Source: Rhizobium terrae (GTDB lineage Bacteria > Pseudomonadota > Alphaproteobacteria > Rhizobiales > Rhizobiaceae). From it: a stretch of 64,000 nt of DNA. Numbering within the stretch: the first letter of the stretch is position 1; each line of letters starts with the position of its first letter. Shown in pieces: positions 9,429 to 19,073 of this stretch. Where the stretch lies: NCBI RefSeq assembly GCF_003425685.1, contig NZ_QJKM01000003.1:310001-374000 (forward strand), read 5' to 3'. Below the pieces are notes generated by a model that was not told where the DNA came from, made no database searches, and saw only the letters and a program-made list of their open reading frames with translations. Both the position numbers and the translations under genes were made by a program.

Positions 9429-10592
9429 TTATCTTCCTGTGGAATGCAAGGCACGGCCGTCGCCGGCCTCTTCCTTGTGCATGGGCATCAGAACGCGGAA
9501 AATGGTCCGGCGCGCCTGGCTGTCGCATTCGACGATGCCGCCATGGCCGCCGATGATCTTGGCGACCAGCGCAAGGCCGAGGCCGGAACCGTTCGTCTTG
9601 GTGGTGATGAAGGGATCGAAGAGGTGCGGCAGAAGGTCGGGCGGAACGCCCGGGCCGTTGTCGATGACGCAGAATTCGAGCGGCAGCGAAATCTTCTCGC
9701 GCGTGCCGGAGACCGAAAGCTTGATGCCGGGACGATAGGCCGTGGTCAGCATGATCTCGCCATCCTGCTGGTCGCCGACCGCTTCGGCGGCATTCTTGAC
9801 GAGGTTCAGGAAGACCTGCACCAACTGGTCACGATTGGCGAAGACCGGCGGCAGCGACGGGTCGTACATTTCCGAGACCTTGATCTCGCGCGCGAACCCC
9901 GCCTTGGCGATCGCCTTCACGTGGTCGAGCACCGAGTGGATGTTGAGCGGCACCCGATCGACCGGGCGCTCGTCGGAAAAGACCTCCATGCGGTCGACCA
10001 GCGAGACGATGCGGTCGGTCTCGTCGCAGATCAGCCGCGTCAGGGCCCGGTCCTCGTCCGGCACGGAGGTTTCCAGGAGCTGGGCGGCGCCGCGAATGCC
10101 GGAGAGCGGGTTCTTGATCTCATGCGCCAGCATGGAGGCAAGGCCGGTGACCGAACGCGCCGCCGCGCGATGGGTGAGCTGGCGGTCGATCTTGTCGGCC
10201 ATCGAACGTTCCTGGAAAACGACGACCACCGAGCCGGGCTCGCTGACGACGGGCGCGACATAGAGGTCCACCAGCTTGTCCTGGCCGAGGCGCGGCGAGG
10301 AGAGATCGACGCGGTATTCGTTGACCGGCGCCTTGCGCTCGCGCACCTGGTCGATCAGCGCCAGAAGCGGGCTGCCGAAGGGAATGAAGGTGGAAATCCT
10401 GTTCTTGGCGAGATGGGACGCGCTGGCGCCGAAAAAGGCTTCCGCCTCCCAGTTGGCGAACGCGACCTTGCCGGCCGCATCCACCAGGATCACCGGATTC
10501 TGCACCGAGTTGAGGACGGCCATGGCGAGCGTGTTGCCGGTCGCGGCAGGCGCGCTGTTCGGTCCTTCCTTCGATATCGGCGACTTGCTCAT
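9429..10592 (-). CDS. ntrB: Nitrogen sensor histidine kinase/phosphatase NtrB
   Basis: Soluble kinase/phosphatase that sets NtrC phosphorylation in response to PII proteins. The 387-residue product has an N-terminal PAS domain (about residues 20-130), a HisKA domain with the phosphorylated His at about 157 ([12 protein letters not shown]) and a HATPase_c domain ([32 protein letters not shown]). No membrane segment is seen, as expected for NtrB. Its start codon overlaps the dusB stop in an ATGA arrangement, and ntrC follows after one base, so all three are one operon. Confidence 0.97.
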   Translation of the reverse strand: MSKSPISKEGPNSAPAATGNTLAMAVLNSVQNPVILVDAAGKVAFANWEAEAFFGASASHLAKNRISTFIPFGSPLLALIDQVRERKAPVNEYRVDLSSPRLGQDKLVDLYVAPVVSEPGSVVVVFQERSMADKIDRQLTHRAAARSVTGLASMLAHEIKNPLSGIRGAAQLLETSVPDEDRALTRLICDETDRIVSLVDRMEVFSDERPVDRVPLNIHSVLDHVKAIAKAGFAREIKVSEMYDPSLPPVFANRDQLVQVFLNLVKNAAEAVGDQQDGEIMLTTAYRPGIKLSVSGTREKISLPLEFCVIDNGPGVPPDLLPHLFDPFITTKTNGSGLGLALVAKIIGGHGGIVECDSQARRTIFRVLMPMHKEEAGDGRALHSTGR

Positions 10593-11608
10593 GCGGCCTC
10601 CCTGCGCATCGAGGCGGCTTTACCGCTCAACGCCGCACTCATCCGGCGCGTCACGTCGGCCGGGTCCTTCGAGATCATGATGGCTGCCTTTTCTTCGACC
10701 GGGAGATTCGCCGCGAAGCGGTCGAGATACCAGCCGAGCTGTTTGCGGGCATGACGGAGTCCGGCCTCACGGCCGTAAAACTCCAGCATCGCCTCATAGT
10801 GTTCGACGACGAGCTCGGCGATTTCGCCTTGCGGCGGTGCTGAATGGCCCGCGAGCCAGCCGACATGCCAGGGGCGCCCCTGTGCGCCCCTTCCGACCAT
10901 CACCGCATCGGCACCGGAGCGCTTCAGGATCTCGGCCGCGTCCTCCGGGGTTTCGACATCGCCATTGGCGATCAGCGGAATGGAGACGGCGTCGCGCACC
11001 GGACGGATCGCATCCCAGTCGGCCCTCCCCTCGTAGAACTGCATGCGGGTGCGTCCGTGGATGGTGACGAGCTGAATGCCGGCCTGTTCGGCGCGGCGGG
11101 CGATCTCCGGCGCGTTGATGGAATTCTCGTCCCAGCCGAGCCGCATCTTCAGCGTCACCGGCACACTGACGGCGTTTACCGTCGCCTCGATGAGCGTCAG
11201 GGCATGGTCGGGGTCGCGCATCAGGGCCGAGCCGGAATAACCACCCGTCACCTTCTTGGCCGGACATCCCATGTTGATGTCGATGATATCGGCGCCGTTG
11301 TCGGCGGCGATCCGCGCGGCCTGCGCCATCGAACGGGCTTCCCGGCCGGCGAGCTGCACCATATGCGGAAAGATCCCCGCCCCCTTCAGCCGCGCCCATG
11401 ATTCGCCGCGATTGAGAACGAGTTCACCGCTTGCCACCATCTCCGTCACGACGAGCCCGGCTCCGTAGCGCCAGGCGAGCTGTCTGAACGGCAGATCGGT
11501 GACGCCGGACATCGGCGCCAGGACGACGCGATTGCGGATGGCGACAGGCCCGATCTGAAAAGGCTTGGCAAGATCGTGAAAATGCAAATGATGATCTTTC
11601 GGGCACAC
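10589..11608 (-). CDS. dusB: tRNA dihydrouridine synthase DusB (NifR3)
   Basis: FMN-dependent enzyme that reduces uridine to dihydrouridine in tRNA; called NifR3 in rhizobia because it leads the ntrBC operon. The 339-residue protein has the FMN-site motif [12 protein letters not shown] near residue 31, the catalytic cysteine in [10 protein letters not shown], and HGRTR and GDVET motifs of the barrel. The start is uncertain: the listed codon is GTG without an evident SD, and a TTG seven codons later is possible; there is no ATG before the first conserved motif. A promoter-like pair lies just upstream, which would make the leader very short. Confidence 0.95.
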   Translation of the reverse strand: MCPKDHHLHFHDLAKPFQIGPVAIRNRVVLAPMSGVTDLPFRQLAWRYGAGLVVTEMVASGELVLNRGESWARLKGAGIFPHMVQLAGREARSMAQAARIAADNGADIIDINMGCPAKKVTGGYSGSALMRDPDHALTLIEATVNAVSVPVTLKMRLGWDENSINAPEIARRAEQAGIQLVTIHGRTRMQFYEGRADWDAIRPVRDAVSIPLIANGDVETPEDAAEILKRSGADAVMVGRGAQGRPWHVGWLAGHSAPPQGEIAELVVEHYEAMLEFYGREAGLRHARKQLGWYLDRFAANLPVEEKAAIMISKDPADVTRRMSAALSGKAASMRREAA

Positions 11609-11624
11609 GAGCGTATTGCACTAT

Positions 11625-11653
11625 TTTTATTCAGTCCGTAAGCGTTTGCCAAG
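11625..11653 (-). promoter_or_regulatory. Possible promoter of the dusB-ntrBC operon
   Basis: Minus-strand CTTGGC (complement of 11648-11653) and ATAAAA (complement of 11625-11630) are separated by 17 bp. They sit 17 bp or more upstream of the proposed dusB GTG, in the intergenic region shared with the divergent ispDF. The CTTG-type -35 is common in rhizobial promoters. Pattern match only. Confidence 0.35.
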
Positions 11654-11794
11654 AGCAAATCCGGAACTGCGTTATTTTTGAGCGGGCTGCTGGAAATGGG
11701 GCTTTTGGTCCTATAGTTGTCCGCCTGTCAATCCTCAAGGTTCAGCAAAAACGGGTTACGGCGTATGGACGACAAGCCCATGACAGGTGGGGCC

Positions 11795-13003
11795 ATGACA
11801 ATCGGTATCGTCATCGTCGCCGCAGGCCGCGGCGAAAGGGCTGGATCGCCAGAAGACGGCCCCAAGCAGTATCGGCGGATCGGTGGCAAGCCGGTGATCG
11901 CCCACACGCTCGAACGGTTTCTCGCCTGGCATCGAAGCGGCCCGATCGTCGTCGTCATCCATCCGGACGACGAGGCGCTGTATGCCGCAGCCACGGCCGG
12001 GGTGAAGGATGCTGGCCGGGTGATCACGACATTCGGCGGCGTGACGCGCCAGCGTTCGGTCTATGAGGGATTGCGTGCACTTTCGGGCGCCGAAGCGACC
12101 CATGTGATGATCCACGATGCCGCGCGTCCGTTCATCGACCATGGCGTGCTCGACCGGGTCGCGGCGGCGCTCGACGGGGGCAGCGATGGCGTGTTGCCGG
12201 CCATTCCCGTCACCGACACGCTAAAGCGCGGCGGATCGGACGGCCTGGTGCACGAGACGGTGCCGCGCTCGGGACTTTATGCCGCGCAGACACCGCAGAG
12301 CTTTCTTCTCTCCGAAATCCGCAGCGCCCATGAAAAGGCCGCAGCGCTTCGCCGCGAGGATTTCACCGACGATGCCTCGATCGCCGAATGGGCCGGATTG
12401 CCGGTGACGCTGGTCGAGGGTTCGGTCGACAATATCAAACTCACCGTGAAGCGGGATATCGCCATGGCCGACGAAAAGCTCTCGCAAGGTGTCCCTCCCG
12501 CCCATGTTCTTCCCGATGTGCGCACCGGCAACGGCTATGACGTACACCAGCTCGAACCCGGCGACGGTGTCACGCTCTGTGGCGTGTTCATCCCGCACCA
12601 ATTCAAGCTGAGCGGCCATTCGGATGCGGACGTCGCCATGCATGCACTGACCGACGCGCTGCTGGCCACCTGCGGTGCCGGCGACATCGGCGACCATTTT
12701 CCGCCGTCCGACATGCAATGGCGCGGCGCGCCTTCGAAAATCTTCCTCGACCATGCGGCGAAGATCGTCAGGGAGCGCGGCGGCACGATCATGAATGCCG
12801 ATATCTCGCTGATCGCGGAGGCGCCGAAGATCGCACCGCACCGGCAGGAGATGCGTGGAAACCTTGCCGATATCCTCGGCATTTCCCTCGACCGCTGCTC
12901 GGTGAAGGCGACCACCAACGAGAAGATGGGCTTCGTCGGCCGCCGGGAAGGCATTGCGGCGATCGCCACAGCCACCGTCGTCTATCGCGGGAATACCGCA
13001 TGA
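11795..13003 (+). CDS. ispDF: Bifunctional IspD/IspF isoprenoid enzyme
   Basis: Fusion of 2-C-methyl-D-erythritol 4-phosphate cytidylyltransferase (IspD) and 2-C-methyl-D-erythritol 2,4-cyclodiphosphate synthase (IspF), steps three and five of the MEP pathway. The IspD part (about residues 1-230) starts with [13 protein letters not shown] and contains HDAARPF. The IspF part (from about 240) has the zinc-binding GYDVHQ and the SGHSDADV motif. The ATG at 11795 is preceded by AGGTGGGG with suitable spacing; in-frame ATGs at 11765 and 11780 are alternatives. The stop overlaps the downstream cinA-type gene as ATGA. The fusion is typical of alphaproteobacteria. Confidence 0.95.
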   Translation: MTIGIVIVAAGRGERAGSPEDGPKQYRRIGGKPVIAHTLERFLAWHRSGPIVVVIHPDDEALYAAATAGVKDAGRVITTFGGVTRQRSVYEGLRALSGAEATHVMIHDAARPFIDHGVLDRVAAALDGGSDGVLPAIPVTDTLKRGGSDGLVHETVPRSGLYAAQTPQSFLLSEIRSAHEKAAALRREDFTDDASIAEWAGLPVTLVEGSVDNIKLTVKRDIAMADEKLSQGVPPAHVLPDVRTGNGYDVHQLEPGDGVTLCGVFIPHQFKLSGHSDADVAMHALTDALLATCGAGDIGDHFPPSDMQWRGAPSKIFLDHAAKIVRERGGTIMNADISLIAEAPKIAPHRQEMRGNLADILGISLDRCSVKATTNEKMGFVGRREGIAAIATATVVYRGNTA

Positions 13004-13497
13004 GCCTGTTTCCCGCCGATATAGAGGAACAGGCCAGGCGGATCATCCTGGATTTCACCGCACGGAGACTGATGGTCTCGACGGCGGAATCCTGCACCGG
13101 CGGGCTGATCGCCGGAGCGCTGACGGAAATTTCCGGCTCGTCGGCCGTCGTCGACCGCGGTTTCGTCACCTATACCAACCAAGCGAAGATGGACCTCATC
13201 GGCGTGACAGCGGCCACGCTTGCGGCCCATGGGGCCGTATCGAGGCAGACGGCGCTGCAAATGGCGCATGGCGCGCTCTATCGCTCGCGGGCGTCGGTGG
13301 CCATCGCGGTCACCGGGATTGCCGGCCCGGGCGGCGGCTCGGCGGAAAAGCCGATCGGACTGGTGCATCTGACGGCTCAAAGCCGGGCGGGAACGATCCT
13401 ACACCGGGAAATGCGCTATGGCGATATCGGCCGGACGGAAGTGCGGCTTGCAACAATCAGGACCGCGCTTGAAATGCTGCTGGAAACCGCGGGTTAA
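13000..13497 (+). CDS. CinA-type nicotinamide-nucleotide amidase (PncC domain)
   Basis: A 165-residue stand-alone CinA C-terminal domain that deamidates nicotinamide mononucleotide to nicotinate mononucleotide in pyridine-nucleotide salvage. The catalytic serine lies in [13 protein letters not shown] (about residues 27-39), and [11 protein letters not shown] is the other family signature. The N-terminal MPT-binding (COG1058) domain of full CinA is absent, as in other rhizobial homologues next to ispDF. Translation is probably coupled to ispDF through the ATGA overlap. Its TAA stop lies inside a palindrome shared with the stop of the convergent gene. Confidence 0.9.
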   Translation: MSLFPADIEEQARRIILDFTARRLMVSTAESCTGGLIAGALTEISGSSAVVDRGFVTYTNQAKMDLIGVTAATLAAHGAVSRQTALQMAHGALYRSRASVAIAVTGIAGPGGGSAEKPIGLVHLTAQSRAGTILHREMRYGDIGRTEVRLATIRTALEMLLETAG

Positions 13498-14324
13498 CCC
13501 GGATCCGGACAGGCCGAGGCGAGATCCGGCCCGAAGTCGTCTCGACTGAAATTGTCGCGCTCCAACCACGATTTGCCGCCCATGGCGAACACCGTCGCCA
13601 TCCACCGGTCGCCCGTTTCGCGCTGTTTCTTCACCGCAGCCTGGAATTCTGGCTTCGAGCGAACCTCTTCGTAACATTTCGCCGCCTTGGGCAGGTGGGG
13701 CACGGCACGCGCGATATAAAGCGCATGGAAGTCCCCGGTGCTGCCCGCCTCACCTGTCTCGACGCGGGCAACCTTCGCCGCATCGGCGGCCGCAAGATCG
13801 ACATCCAGGGTCTCGATATAGACGCGCGGCCCCGTCTCCCGGTGGGGAATGCCGAACCAGTCGCCGTCGACCCCATAGTGGCGGCTGACGATGTCGACGT
13901 TCTCAAGCTTCGAGGCGACGATGCCGGTGGTGGCGAACGCGATCGGCTTCGTTTCCTGCGACGAGGAAAACCGCGTCGTCTGCTTGAGCTGGGCAACCTT
14001 GCCGACGGGCAGCGAGGCCGGTTCCGGATCGTAGGCCAACTGCACGTTGATGAACATATCGAACTGGGCCATGCGGCGCGGGAACATTTCCCGATCGACA
14101 TAGGTCACGAGGGTGGGCGGTGCGCCCTTTTCCGAGTGCACGACGATCTTCAGGTCGGGCGACAGCCAATAGGCGCCGCTGATCACCTTGCCGTCCTTGT
14201 CGGACAAGATGACGTAACCGCCGGGTTTGCGGATTTTCGAAAGATCGGCCACCGCTGCGGCCGGAAAGGCTGCGCTCAAGGTCATCAGCGCCAGCCACGC
14301 CGTATGCGAAAGAGACCTGTGCAT
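13494..14324 (-). CDS. Exported protein of unknown function
   Basis: I do not recognise a characterised family. The 276-residue product begins with a clear Sec signal peptide (MHRSLSHTAWLALMTLSAAF, cleavage probably after AVA near residue 26), so the mature protein should be periplasmic. It has a single Cys in the middle-to-late part (AKCYEEV) and another near the C-terminus (SACPDPG), which could form a disulfide. No enzyme motif is visible. It is convergent with the cinA-type gene (four-base overlap of the 3' ends) and 72 bp downstream of the ratA-like gene on the same strand. Confidence 0.75.
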   Translation of the reverse strand: MHRSLSHTAWLALMTLSAAFPAAAVADLSKIRKPGGYVILSDKDGKVISGAYWLSPDLKIVVHSEKGAPPTLVTYVDREMFPRRMAQFDMFINVQLAYDPEPASLPVGKVAQLKQTTRFSSSQETKPIAFATTGIVASKLENVDIVSRHYGVDGDWFGIPHRETGPRVYIETLDVDLAAADAAKVARVETGEAGSTGDFHALYIARAVPHLPKAAKCYEEVRSKPEFQAAVKKQRETGDRWMATVFAMGGKSWLERDNFSRDDFGPDLASACPDPG

Positions 14325-14396
14325 GCCGATTTGCCCCGTTGCAAAGGGATTATCCGCCGAACGGAGGATAAGCGCAAGCAGGTTCCCCGCGTGGCC

Positions 14397-14864
14397 TCAG
14401 GCGTAGATCTTGTCGGCCCGGGTCTCGAAAGCTTCCGCGAACATGCGAAAGGCACGGTCGAACATCGAGCCCATGAGCGCGCCGAGGATCATGCTCTTGA
14501 ACTCGTAGTCGATGAAGAAATGCACGACGCACCCCTCTGGGGACGCATTCGACGATCCATCCGCCGGGGGCTCGAAACGCCAGCGGTTGTCGAGATACTT
14601 GAAGGGTCCCTCGATATATTTGACGTCGATCACCCTTTCGGCCGGATTGAGCAGGACCTGCGTGGTGAAGGTCTCGCGGATCGCCTTGTAGCCGACCGTC
14701 ATATCCGCCACGAGCAGTTCCTTGCCGTCGCGCTCCTTGCGGGAACGCACCGTCAAGGCTTCACAGAGCGGCAGGAACTGCGGATATTTTTCGACATCGG
14801 CAACGAGCGCGTACATTTCTTCTGCGCTGTGCTTGACGGGACGGCGGATCTCGAACTTCGGCAT
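14397..14864 (-). CDS. RatA/Coq10-type START-fold protein (SRPBCC superfamily)
   Basis: A 155-residue member of the polyketide-cyclase/Coq10 family. N-terminal KHSAEEMYALVADVEKYPQF and the central TVGYKAIRETFTTQV are characteristic. Bacterial homologues are annotated either as RatA, a ribosome-association factor, or as ubiquinone-binding Coq10-like chaperones; sequence alone does not decide. It lies on the same strand as, and downstream of, lipA and lpdA, a neighbourhood that recurs in rhizobia and supports a respiratory or quinone-related role. The C-terminal helix (RAFRMFAEAFETRADKIYA) is typical of the fold. Confidence 0.85.
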   Translation of the reverse strand: MPKFEIRRPVKHSAEEMYALVADVEKYPQFLPLCEALTVRSRKERDGKELLVADMTVGYKAIRETFTTQVLLNPAERVIDVKYIEGPFKYLDNRWRFEPPADGSSNASPEGCVVHFFIDYEFKSMILGALMGSMFDRAFRMFAEAFETRADKIYA

Positions 14865-14873
14865 GATCTGGAG

Positions 14874-15464
14874 TTAAGCGCCTGCTCCGAGAAGATCAAG
14901 GAGATCGCGCATTTCGGCTCGCGATTTCAACATCAGAACGGGCTTGCTGCCGGCATGCGCCGTGAGCGCCGCAATGACGCGCGGCGCGAAGACCTTTTCC
15001 CAGGTCCAGACAAAACGGAAGAACTCCCAGCTGACCTGTTCCGGGCAGCCGGGTGCCATTTCCGGACGCGTGCCGCCTCTGTGCCGTGCCCAGCGGCTGA
15101 GGATGCCCCAGACGTTGACGTAACGCGGCATGCGGACCCAGATGACAATGTCGCTGCGCGGCACGCGGATATCGAAGGTCGAAGTATTGGTGCCGTCCAT
15201 GATCCAGCGCTCGCCGGCGATGAGCGCCTTGATGCGGACGAACTGCTCTTCCTTGCTGCGCTGGATCCAGCCCGGCAGCCAGAGAATGTCGCGATCGATG
15301 GAGATGTAGGAAAACCCGAAACGGTGGGCGATCTTCTGCGACAGTGTCGATTTTCCGCCGCCGGAGCAGCCGATGACCATGATCCGGTCCGCCACCCGGA
15401 TCTTGTCCGCAGCCTCCGCAACACCTACGTAACGGATCGTATTCGGGCCAGAATTGGTATCCAT
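14874..15464 (-). CDS. P-loop ATPase/adenylate kinase-like protein
   Basis: A 196-residue P-loop protein with Walker A GCSGGGKST near residues 30-38 and a following SIDRDILWLPGW stretch typical of small adenylate-kinase-like or 'topology modulation' (FlaR-type) proteins. The substrate is unknown. The start was chosen at the ATG at 15464 because a GGGAG ribosome-binding site lies six bases upstream; ATG codons at 15467 and 15491 are alternatives. It ends nine bases before the ratA-like gene, so the two may be cotranscribed. It separates that gene from lipA, which suggests a later insertion. Confidence 0.75.
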   Translation of the reverse strand: MDTNSGPNTIRYVGVAEAADKIRVADRIMVIGCSGGGKSTLSQKIAHRFGFSYISIDRDILWLPGWIQRSKEEQFVRIKALIAGERWIMDGTNTSTFDIRVPRSDIVIWVRMPRYVNVWGILSRWARHRGGTRPEMAPGCPEQVSWEFFRFVWTWEKVFAPRVIAALTAHAGSKPVLMLKSRAEMRDLLDLLGAGA

Positions 15465-15744
15465 CATCAGCTCCCGAGAATCAGATTTCAATCCGATGCG
15501 GAGGCAGTAGCCGCCGATGGTGACAGGAGGATTTCAATATCGAGCAAGGCGCATTATAGACAACCGCCGAGTGCCGCGACGACGACTGACCCTGCCGTAT
15601 TCCACCAAACGCCAAGGTCCAACCTCAACCGGAGGTGATTTGTTGATGTCGGACGGCATTCAGATTAATAAGATGTAACGTAGGATTCATCCGGTTGTAA
15701 TGATCCATTGCCGCTTATAAGCGTACAAGGATTCAACTCAACCA

Positions 15745-15963
15745 ATGGCAGATCGGGCGCACTCGAAAGAACCATCCATGGACGACTTTGCACAGATGAT
15801 CAAGCTGCTCGAATCCGCAAAGCAGCTCGCCGACATGAACCAGCTCCCGATGCTCGCCTATCTCATTGAAATGGCTAAGGGCGAGGCACGCGGGCACCGT
15901 TTCACGCTGCGGGAAAGGCGGCGCGGACAGGAGAAGACCGAAAAGGTTCAGGCGGCGGAATGA
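15745..15963 (+). CDS. Small conserved-type hypothetical protein
   Basis: A 72-residue soluble protein with no recognised domain. The central part (DFAQMIKLLESAKQLADMNQ) is predicted amphipathic helix and the C-terminus is strongly basic and charged (TLRERRRGQEKTEK). An internal ATG at 15778 would give a 61-residue product starting MDDFAQM and is a plausible alternative, since neither start has a strong SD. It stands alone on the plus strand between divergent and convergent minus-strand genes. Small size and helix-rich composition are compatible with a regulatory partner protein; function unknown. Confidence 0.6.
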   Translation: MADRAHSKEPSMDDFAQMIKLLESAKQLADMNQLPMLAYLIEMAKGEARGHRFTLRERRRGQEKTEKVQAAE

Positions 15964-15977
15964 GGCTTGCGTGAATG

Positions 15978-16002
15978 GGCTGCCGCTTACTCGGCGGCAG
16001 CC
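15978..16002. terminator. Hairpin between the 72-aa gene and lipA
   Basis: An inverted repeat with arms GGCTGCCG (15978-15985) and CGGCAGCC (15995-16002) covers the lipA stop codon. On the plus strand it is followed by a short T-rich stretch (TTTCTTTT), so it could terminate the small plus-strand gene. On the minus strand no T-run follows. Confidence 0.4.
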
Positions 16003-16961
16003 AGCAGTTTCTTTTCCCGTGCAGCCCTGAGGCGAGCGAAATCATCGCCGGCGTGGTGCGAAGACCGGGTCAGCGGGCTCGACGACACCATCAGGAAACC
16101 CTTGGTATAGGCAACCGTTTCGTAGGATTTGAACTCCTCGGGGGTCACGAACTTTTCCACCTTGTGGTGTTTGCGGGTCGGCTGAAGATACTGGCCGATC
16201 GTCAGGAAATCGACGTCTGCGGTGCGCAGGTCGTCCATCAGCTGCAGCACTTCGTTACGCTCCTCACCGAGCCCCACCATGATGCCTGACTTGGTGAACA
16301 TGGACGGATCGAGTTCCTTGACTCGCTGAAGCAGACGGATGGAATGGAAGTAACGCGCGCCGGGACGGACCGTCAGGTAATTGCCCGCCACGGTTTCCAT
16401 GTTGTGGTTGAAGACGTCGGGCTTGGCCGCGACGACGCGTTCCAGCGCACCGGGCTTCTTCAGGAAGTCGGGCGTCAGGATTTCGATCGTCGTCGCCGGA
16501 GACGCCGCACGGATCGCCCAGATCACCTTCTCGAAATGTTCGGCACCGCCGTCTTCCAGATCGTCACGGTCGACGGAGGTGATGACGACGTGGGTAAGCC
16601 CCATCTGCCGGACGGCCTTGGCGACGTTTTCCGGCTCCTCCATGTCAAGCGCGTTCGGCTTGCCGGTCGCGACATTGCAGAAGGCGCAGGCGCGGGTGCA
16701 GATCTCGCCCATGATCATGAAGGTAGCGTGCTTCTTGTCCCAGCACTCGCCGATATTGGGGCAGCCCGCTTCCTCGCAGACCGTCACCAGCTTGTTTTCC
16801 TTCACGATCGAACGGGTTTCCTGATAGCCCTTGGAGACCGGCGCACGAACGCGGATCCATTCGGGTTTGCGCATGACCTCGGTATCGGGCCGGTGGGCCT
16901 TTTCCGGATGGCGGACGCGCTTTTCATCGCCGGATGCGATCGTGTCGAAAATGGTGACCAT
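15987..16961 (-). CDS. lipA: Lipoyl synthase LipA
   Basis: Radical-SAM enzyme that inserts two sulfurs into octanoylated E2, H-protein and E1 lipoyl domains. The 324-residue product has the auxiliary cluster motif [12 protein letters not shown] and the radical-SAM motif [10 protein letters not shown], plus the C-terminal RSSHHAGD containing the cluster-ligating serine. It sits in the same block as pdhA, pdhB, pdhC and lpdA, whose lipoyl domains are its substrates. No lipB is seen in the window. The ATG at 16961 gives the expected N-terminus. Confidence 0.97.
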   Translation of the reverse strand: MVTIFDTIASGDEKRVRHPEKAHRPDTEVMRKPEWIRVRAPVSKGYQETRSIVKENKLVTVCEEAGCPNIGECWDKKHATFMIMGEICTRACAFCNVATGKPNALDMEEPENVAKAVRQMGLTHVVITSVDRDDLEDGGAEHFEKVIWAIRAASPATTIEILTPDFLKKPGALERVVAAKPDVFNHNMETVAGNYLTVRPGARYFHSIRLLQRVKELDPSMFTKSGIMVGLGEERNEVLQLMDDLRTADVDFLTIGQYLQPTRKHHKVEKFVTPEEFKSYETVAYTKGFLMVSSSPLTRSSHHAGDDFARLRAAREKKLLAAAE

Positions 16962-16998
16962 AGATACCTGCTTTCAACCGCTTGGAACGCGGGTCTCG

Positions 16999-17244
16999 TC
17001 AACGCCTGACGAGCTTGGGAACAAATAGCAAAATGCAGGAGCCGATGAAACCTGCAACCAGGTAACCCAGCCATCCGTCTGCAACATGGATGTTGAGCCT
17101 GTTGAAGATGCCGTTGGCGAGAACCGCGCCGACAATGCCGATGACGATGTTCATAAAAATGCCGAAGCGGACATCCATCAGCTTGCCGGCGAGCCAACCC
17201 GCCAGGCCGCCGATGATGATCGCCGCAATCCAACCTACACCCAA
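16999..17244 (-). CDS. GlsB/YeaQ/YmgE-family small membrane protein
   Basis: An 81-residue three-helix membrane protein of the transglycosylase-associated/GlsB family, often linked to general stress. The hydrophobic helices are at about 3-20 (WIAAIIIGGLAGWLAGK), 25-45 and 58-78. The start was placed at a TTG (17244) because GGGGA lies six bases upstream and the resulting length matches the family; the longer open frame to 17352 adds sequence unlike the family that derives from the adjacent repeat. It is 37 bp upstream of lipA on the same strand. Confidence 0.8.
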   Translation of the reverse strand: MGVGWIAAIIIGGLAGWLAGKLMDVRFGIFMNIVIGIVGAVLANGIFNRLNIHVADGWLGYLVAGFIGSCILLFVPKLVRR

Positions 17245-17340
17245 GTGATATTCCCCGTTGTCAGAATCCCAATATGGGAGTGGATATTTGCGGTTTCCAG
17301 ACAGGCGTCCGGGTTTACCGGAGCCGATCCCCTCACCTGC

Positions 17341-17496
17341 GATTTCTAACACTTAGCTTTCAGCTAAAATGTTGAAATCGCTTTCTCTCCCACAAGGGGA
17401 GAGATAACGGTGCCGCACCTTCGACGCCCTACCTCCCCTTGGTGGGAGAGGTTACAAAATCAGCATCTTAGCTTCAGCTAAGTGCTAGATTTTGTT
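17341..17496. repeat. Large compound inverted repeat (REP/BIME-like)
   Basis: The left arm reads ATTTC-TA-x-CACTTAGCT...AGCTAA and then a CTCTCCC-aca-GGGGAGAG hairpin. The right arm is its imperfect reverse complement (CCTCCCC-ttgg-GGGAGAGG and then TTAGCT-tc-AGCTAAGTG). The centre is near 17411-17425 around GTGCCGCAC. Each arm contains two smaller hairpins, so the whole element can form one long cruciform or four short stems. It lies downstream of lpdA and upstream of the GlsB-type gene. Arm sequences of the CTCTCCC-GGGGAGAG kind are widespread in rhizobial intergenic regions. Confidence 0.8.
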
Positions 17497-17528
17497 GGTG
17501 AGGGGGTTCGATGGCGGTTACCCCAAAC

Positions 17529-18992
17529 TCAAGCGTTCAAAACCCGTCCATACGCATCCAGCACGCTTTCCTTCATCGTCTCTGAAATCGTCGGATGCGG
17601 GAAGATGGTGTGCATCAGGTCTTCCTCGGTCGTCTCCAAGTTCATGGCGACGACGAAGCCCTGGATGAGTTCGGTGACCTCGGCGCCGACCATGTGGGCG
17701 CCGAGGAGTTCGCCGGTCTTCCTGTCGAAGATGGTCTTGACGAGGCCCTGGTCCTCGCCGAGCGCCACCGCCTTGCCGTTGGCGGCAAACGAGAAGCGAC
17801 CGACGCGGATGTCGCGGCCCTCGGCCTTCGCCTTGGCTTCCGTCAGGCCGACCGACGCGACCTGCGGGTTGCAATAGGTGCAGCCCGGGATCTTCAGCTT
17901 GTCCATCGGATGGACGTTCGGCAGGCCGGCGATCTTCTCGACGCAGATGACGGCCTCATGCTCGGCCTTGTGAGCGAGCAGCGGCGGGCCGGCGACGTCG
18001 CCGATCGCATAAATGCCCGGCACGTTGGTCTTGCCGTAACCGTCGATGACGATGAAGCCGCGGTCGGTCTTGACGCCCAAGGCTTCGAGGCCGATTCCCT
18101 CGATATTGGCCTGGACGCCGACGGCGGAGATCATCCGGTCGGCGGTGATCTCCTGCGTCTTGCCGTCCTTGAGCTCGATCGTCGCGGTGACCGAGTTGGC
18201 GCCCTTCACGACCTTGGCGACCTTGGCTTCGAGCAGGATCTTCATGCCCTGGCGCTCGAACTGCTTCTTGGCAAGCGCGGAGATTTCCGCATCCTCGACC
18301 GGCATGACCTGGCTCATGATCTCGACGACGGTGACCTCGACGCCCATGGTGCGGTAGAAGCTCGCGAATTCGATGCCGATGGCGCCCGAGCCCATGACGA
18401 GCAAAGACTTCGGCATTTCCTCAGGCTTCATCGCCTCGAAATAGGTCCAGATCAGCTTGCCGTCCGGCTCGATGCCCGGCAGAGCGCGCGGGCGGGCGCC
18501 GGTGGCGACAATGATGTGCTTGGCGGTATAGGTGCCCTCACCCAGCGTGTTCTTCGGCACCGGACCCATGGGCTCGACGACCGGCTTGGTCGACTTGCCG
18601 ACGACGATTTCGGCCATTTGTGAACCAGAAGAGGACTTGGTGATCTTCGCCTCGCCCCAGATGATGTCGACCTTGTTCTTCTTGAACAGGAAGCCGACGC
18701 CGTTGTTCATGCGATGCGCGATGCCGCGGGAACGGGCGACGATCGCCTTGATGTCCGGCTTGATCGAGCCTTCGAGCGTCAGGCCGTAGTCCTTGCCGTG
18801 CTGGGCCGTGTGCAGCACATCCGCCGAGCGCAGCAGCGCCTTGGTCGGGATGCAGCCCCAGTTGGAGCAGATGCCGGCGAGATGCTCGCGCTCCACGACC
18901 GCGACCTTCAACCCCAGCTGTGCCGCACGAATGGCGGCGATATAACCGCCGGGACCGGAACCGATAACGATGACGTCGTAAGCATTGGCCAT
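17529..18992 (-). CDS. lpdA: Dihydrolipoyl dehydrogenase (E3)
   Basis: FAD/NAD flavoprotein that reoxidises dihydrolipoamide on E2 of 2-oxo-acid dehydrogenases. The 487-residue protein has the FAD motif GSGPGGYIAAIRAAQLG near residue 11, the redox-active disulfide in GICSNWGCIPTKALL, the NAD motif GSGAIGIEFASF, the second FAD motif AIGDVAG and the catalytic His in FPHPTISE. A start 16 codons upstream exists, but MANAYDVIVIG is the family N-terminus. It belongs to the pdh block; the pdhC gene lies upstream with three small genes or pseudogenes between. Confidence 0.97.
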   Translation of the reverse strand: MANAYDVIVIGSGPGGYIAAIRAAQLGLKVAVVEREHLAGICSNWGCIPTKALLRSADVLHTAQHGKDYGLTLEGSIKPDIKAIVARSRGIAHRMNNGVGFLFKKNKVDIIWGEAKITKSSSGSQMAEIVVGKSTKPVVEPMGPVPKNTLGEGTYTAKHIIVATGARPRALPGIEPDGKLIWTYFEAMKPEEMPKSLLVMGSGAIGIEFASFYRTMGVEVTVVEIMSQVMPVEDAEISALAKKQFERQGMKILLEAKVAKVVKGANSVTATIELKDGKTQEITADRMISAVGVQANIEGIGLEALGVKTDRGFIVIDGYGKTNVPGIYAIGDVAGPPLLAHKAEHEAVICVEKIAGLPNVHPMDKLKIPGCTYCNPQVASVGLTEAKAKAEGRDIRVGRFSFAANGKAVALGEDQGLVKTIFDRKTGELLGAHMVGAEVTELIQGFVVAMNLETTEEDLMHTIFPHPTISETMKESVLDAYGRVLNA

Positions 18993-19073
18993 AGGCGCTT
19001 CACTCCTTGGTTTTTGCGGGAACGGCCTTGAGCCGCCCACCTTGTCCTTCCAGGGAGCGAAACGCCTTGAACC

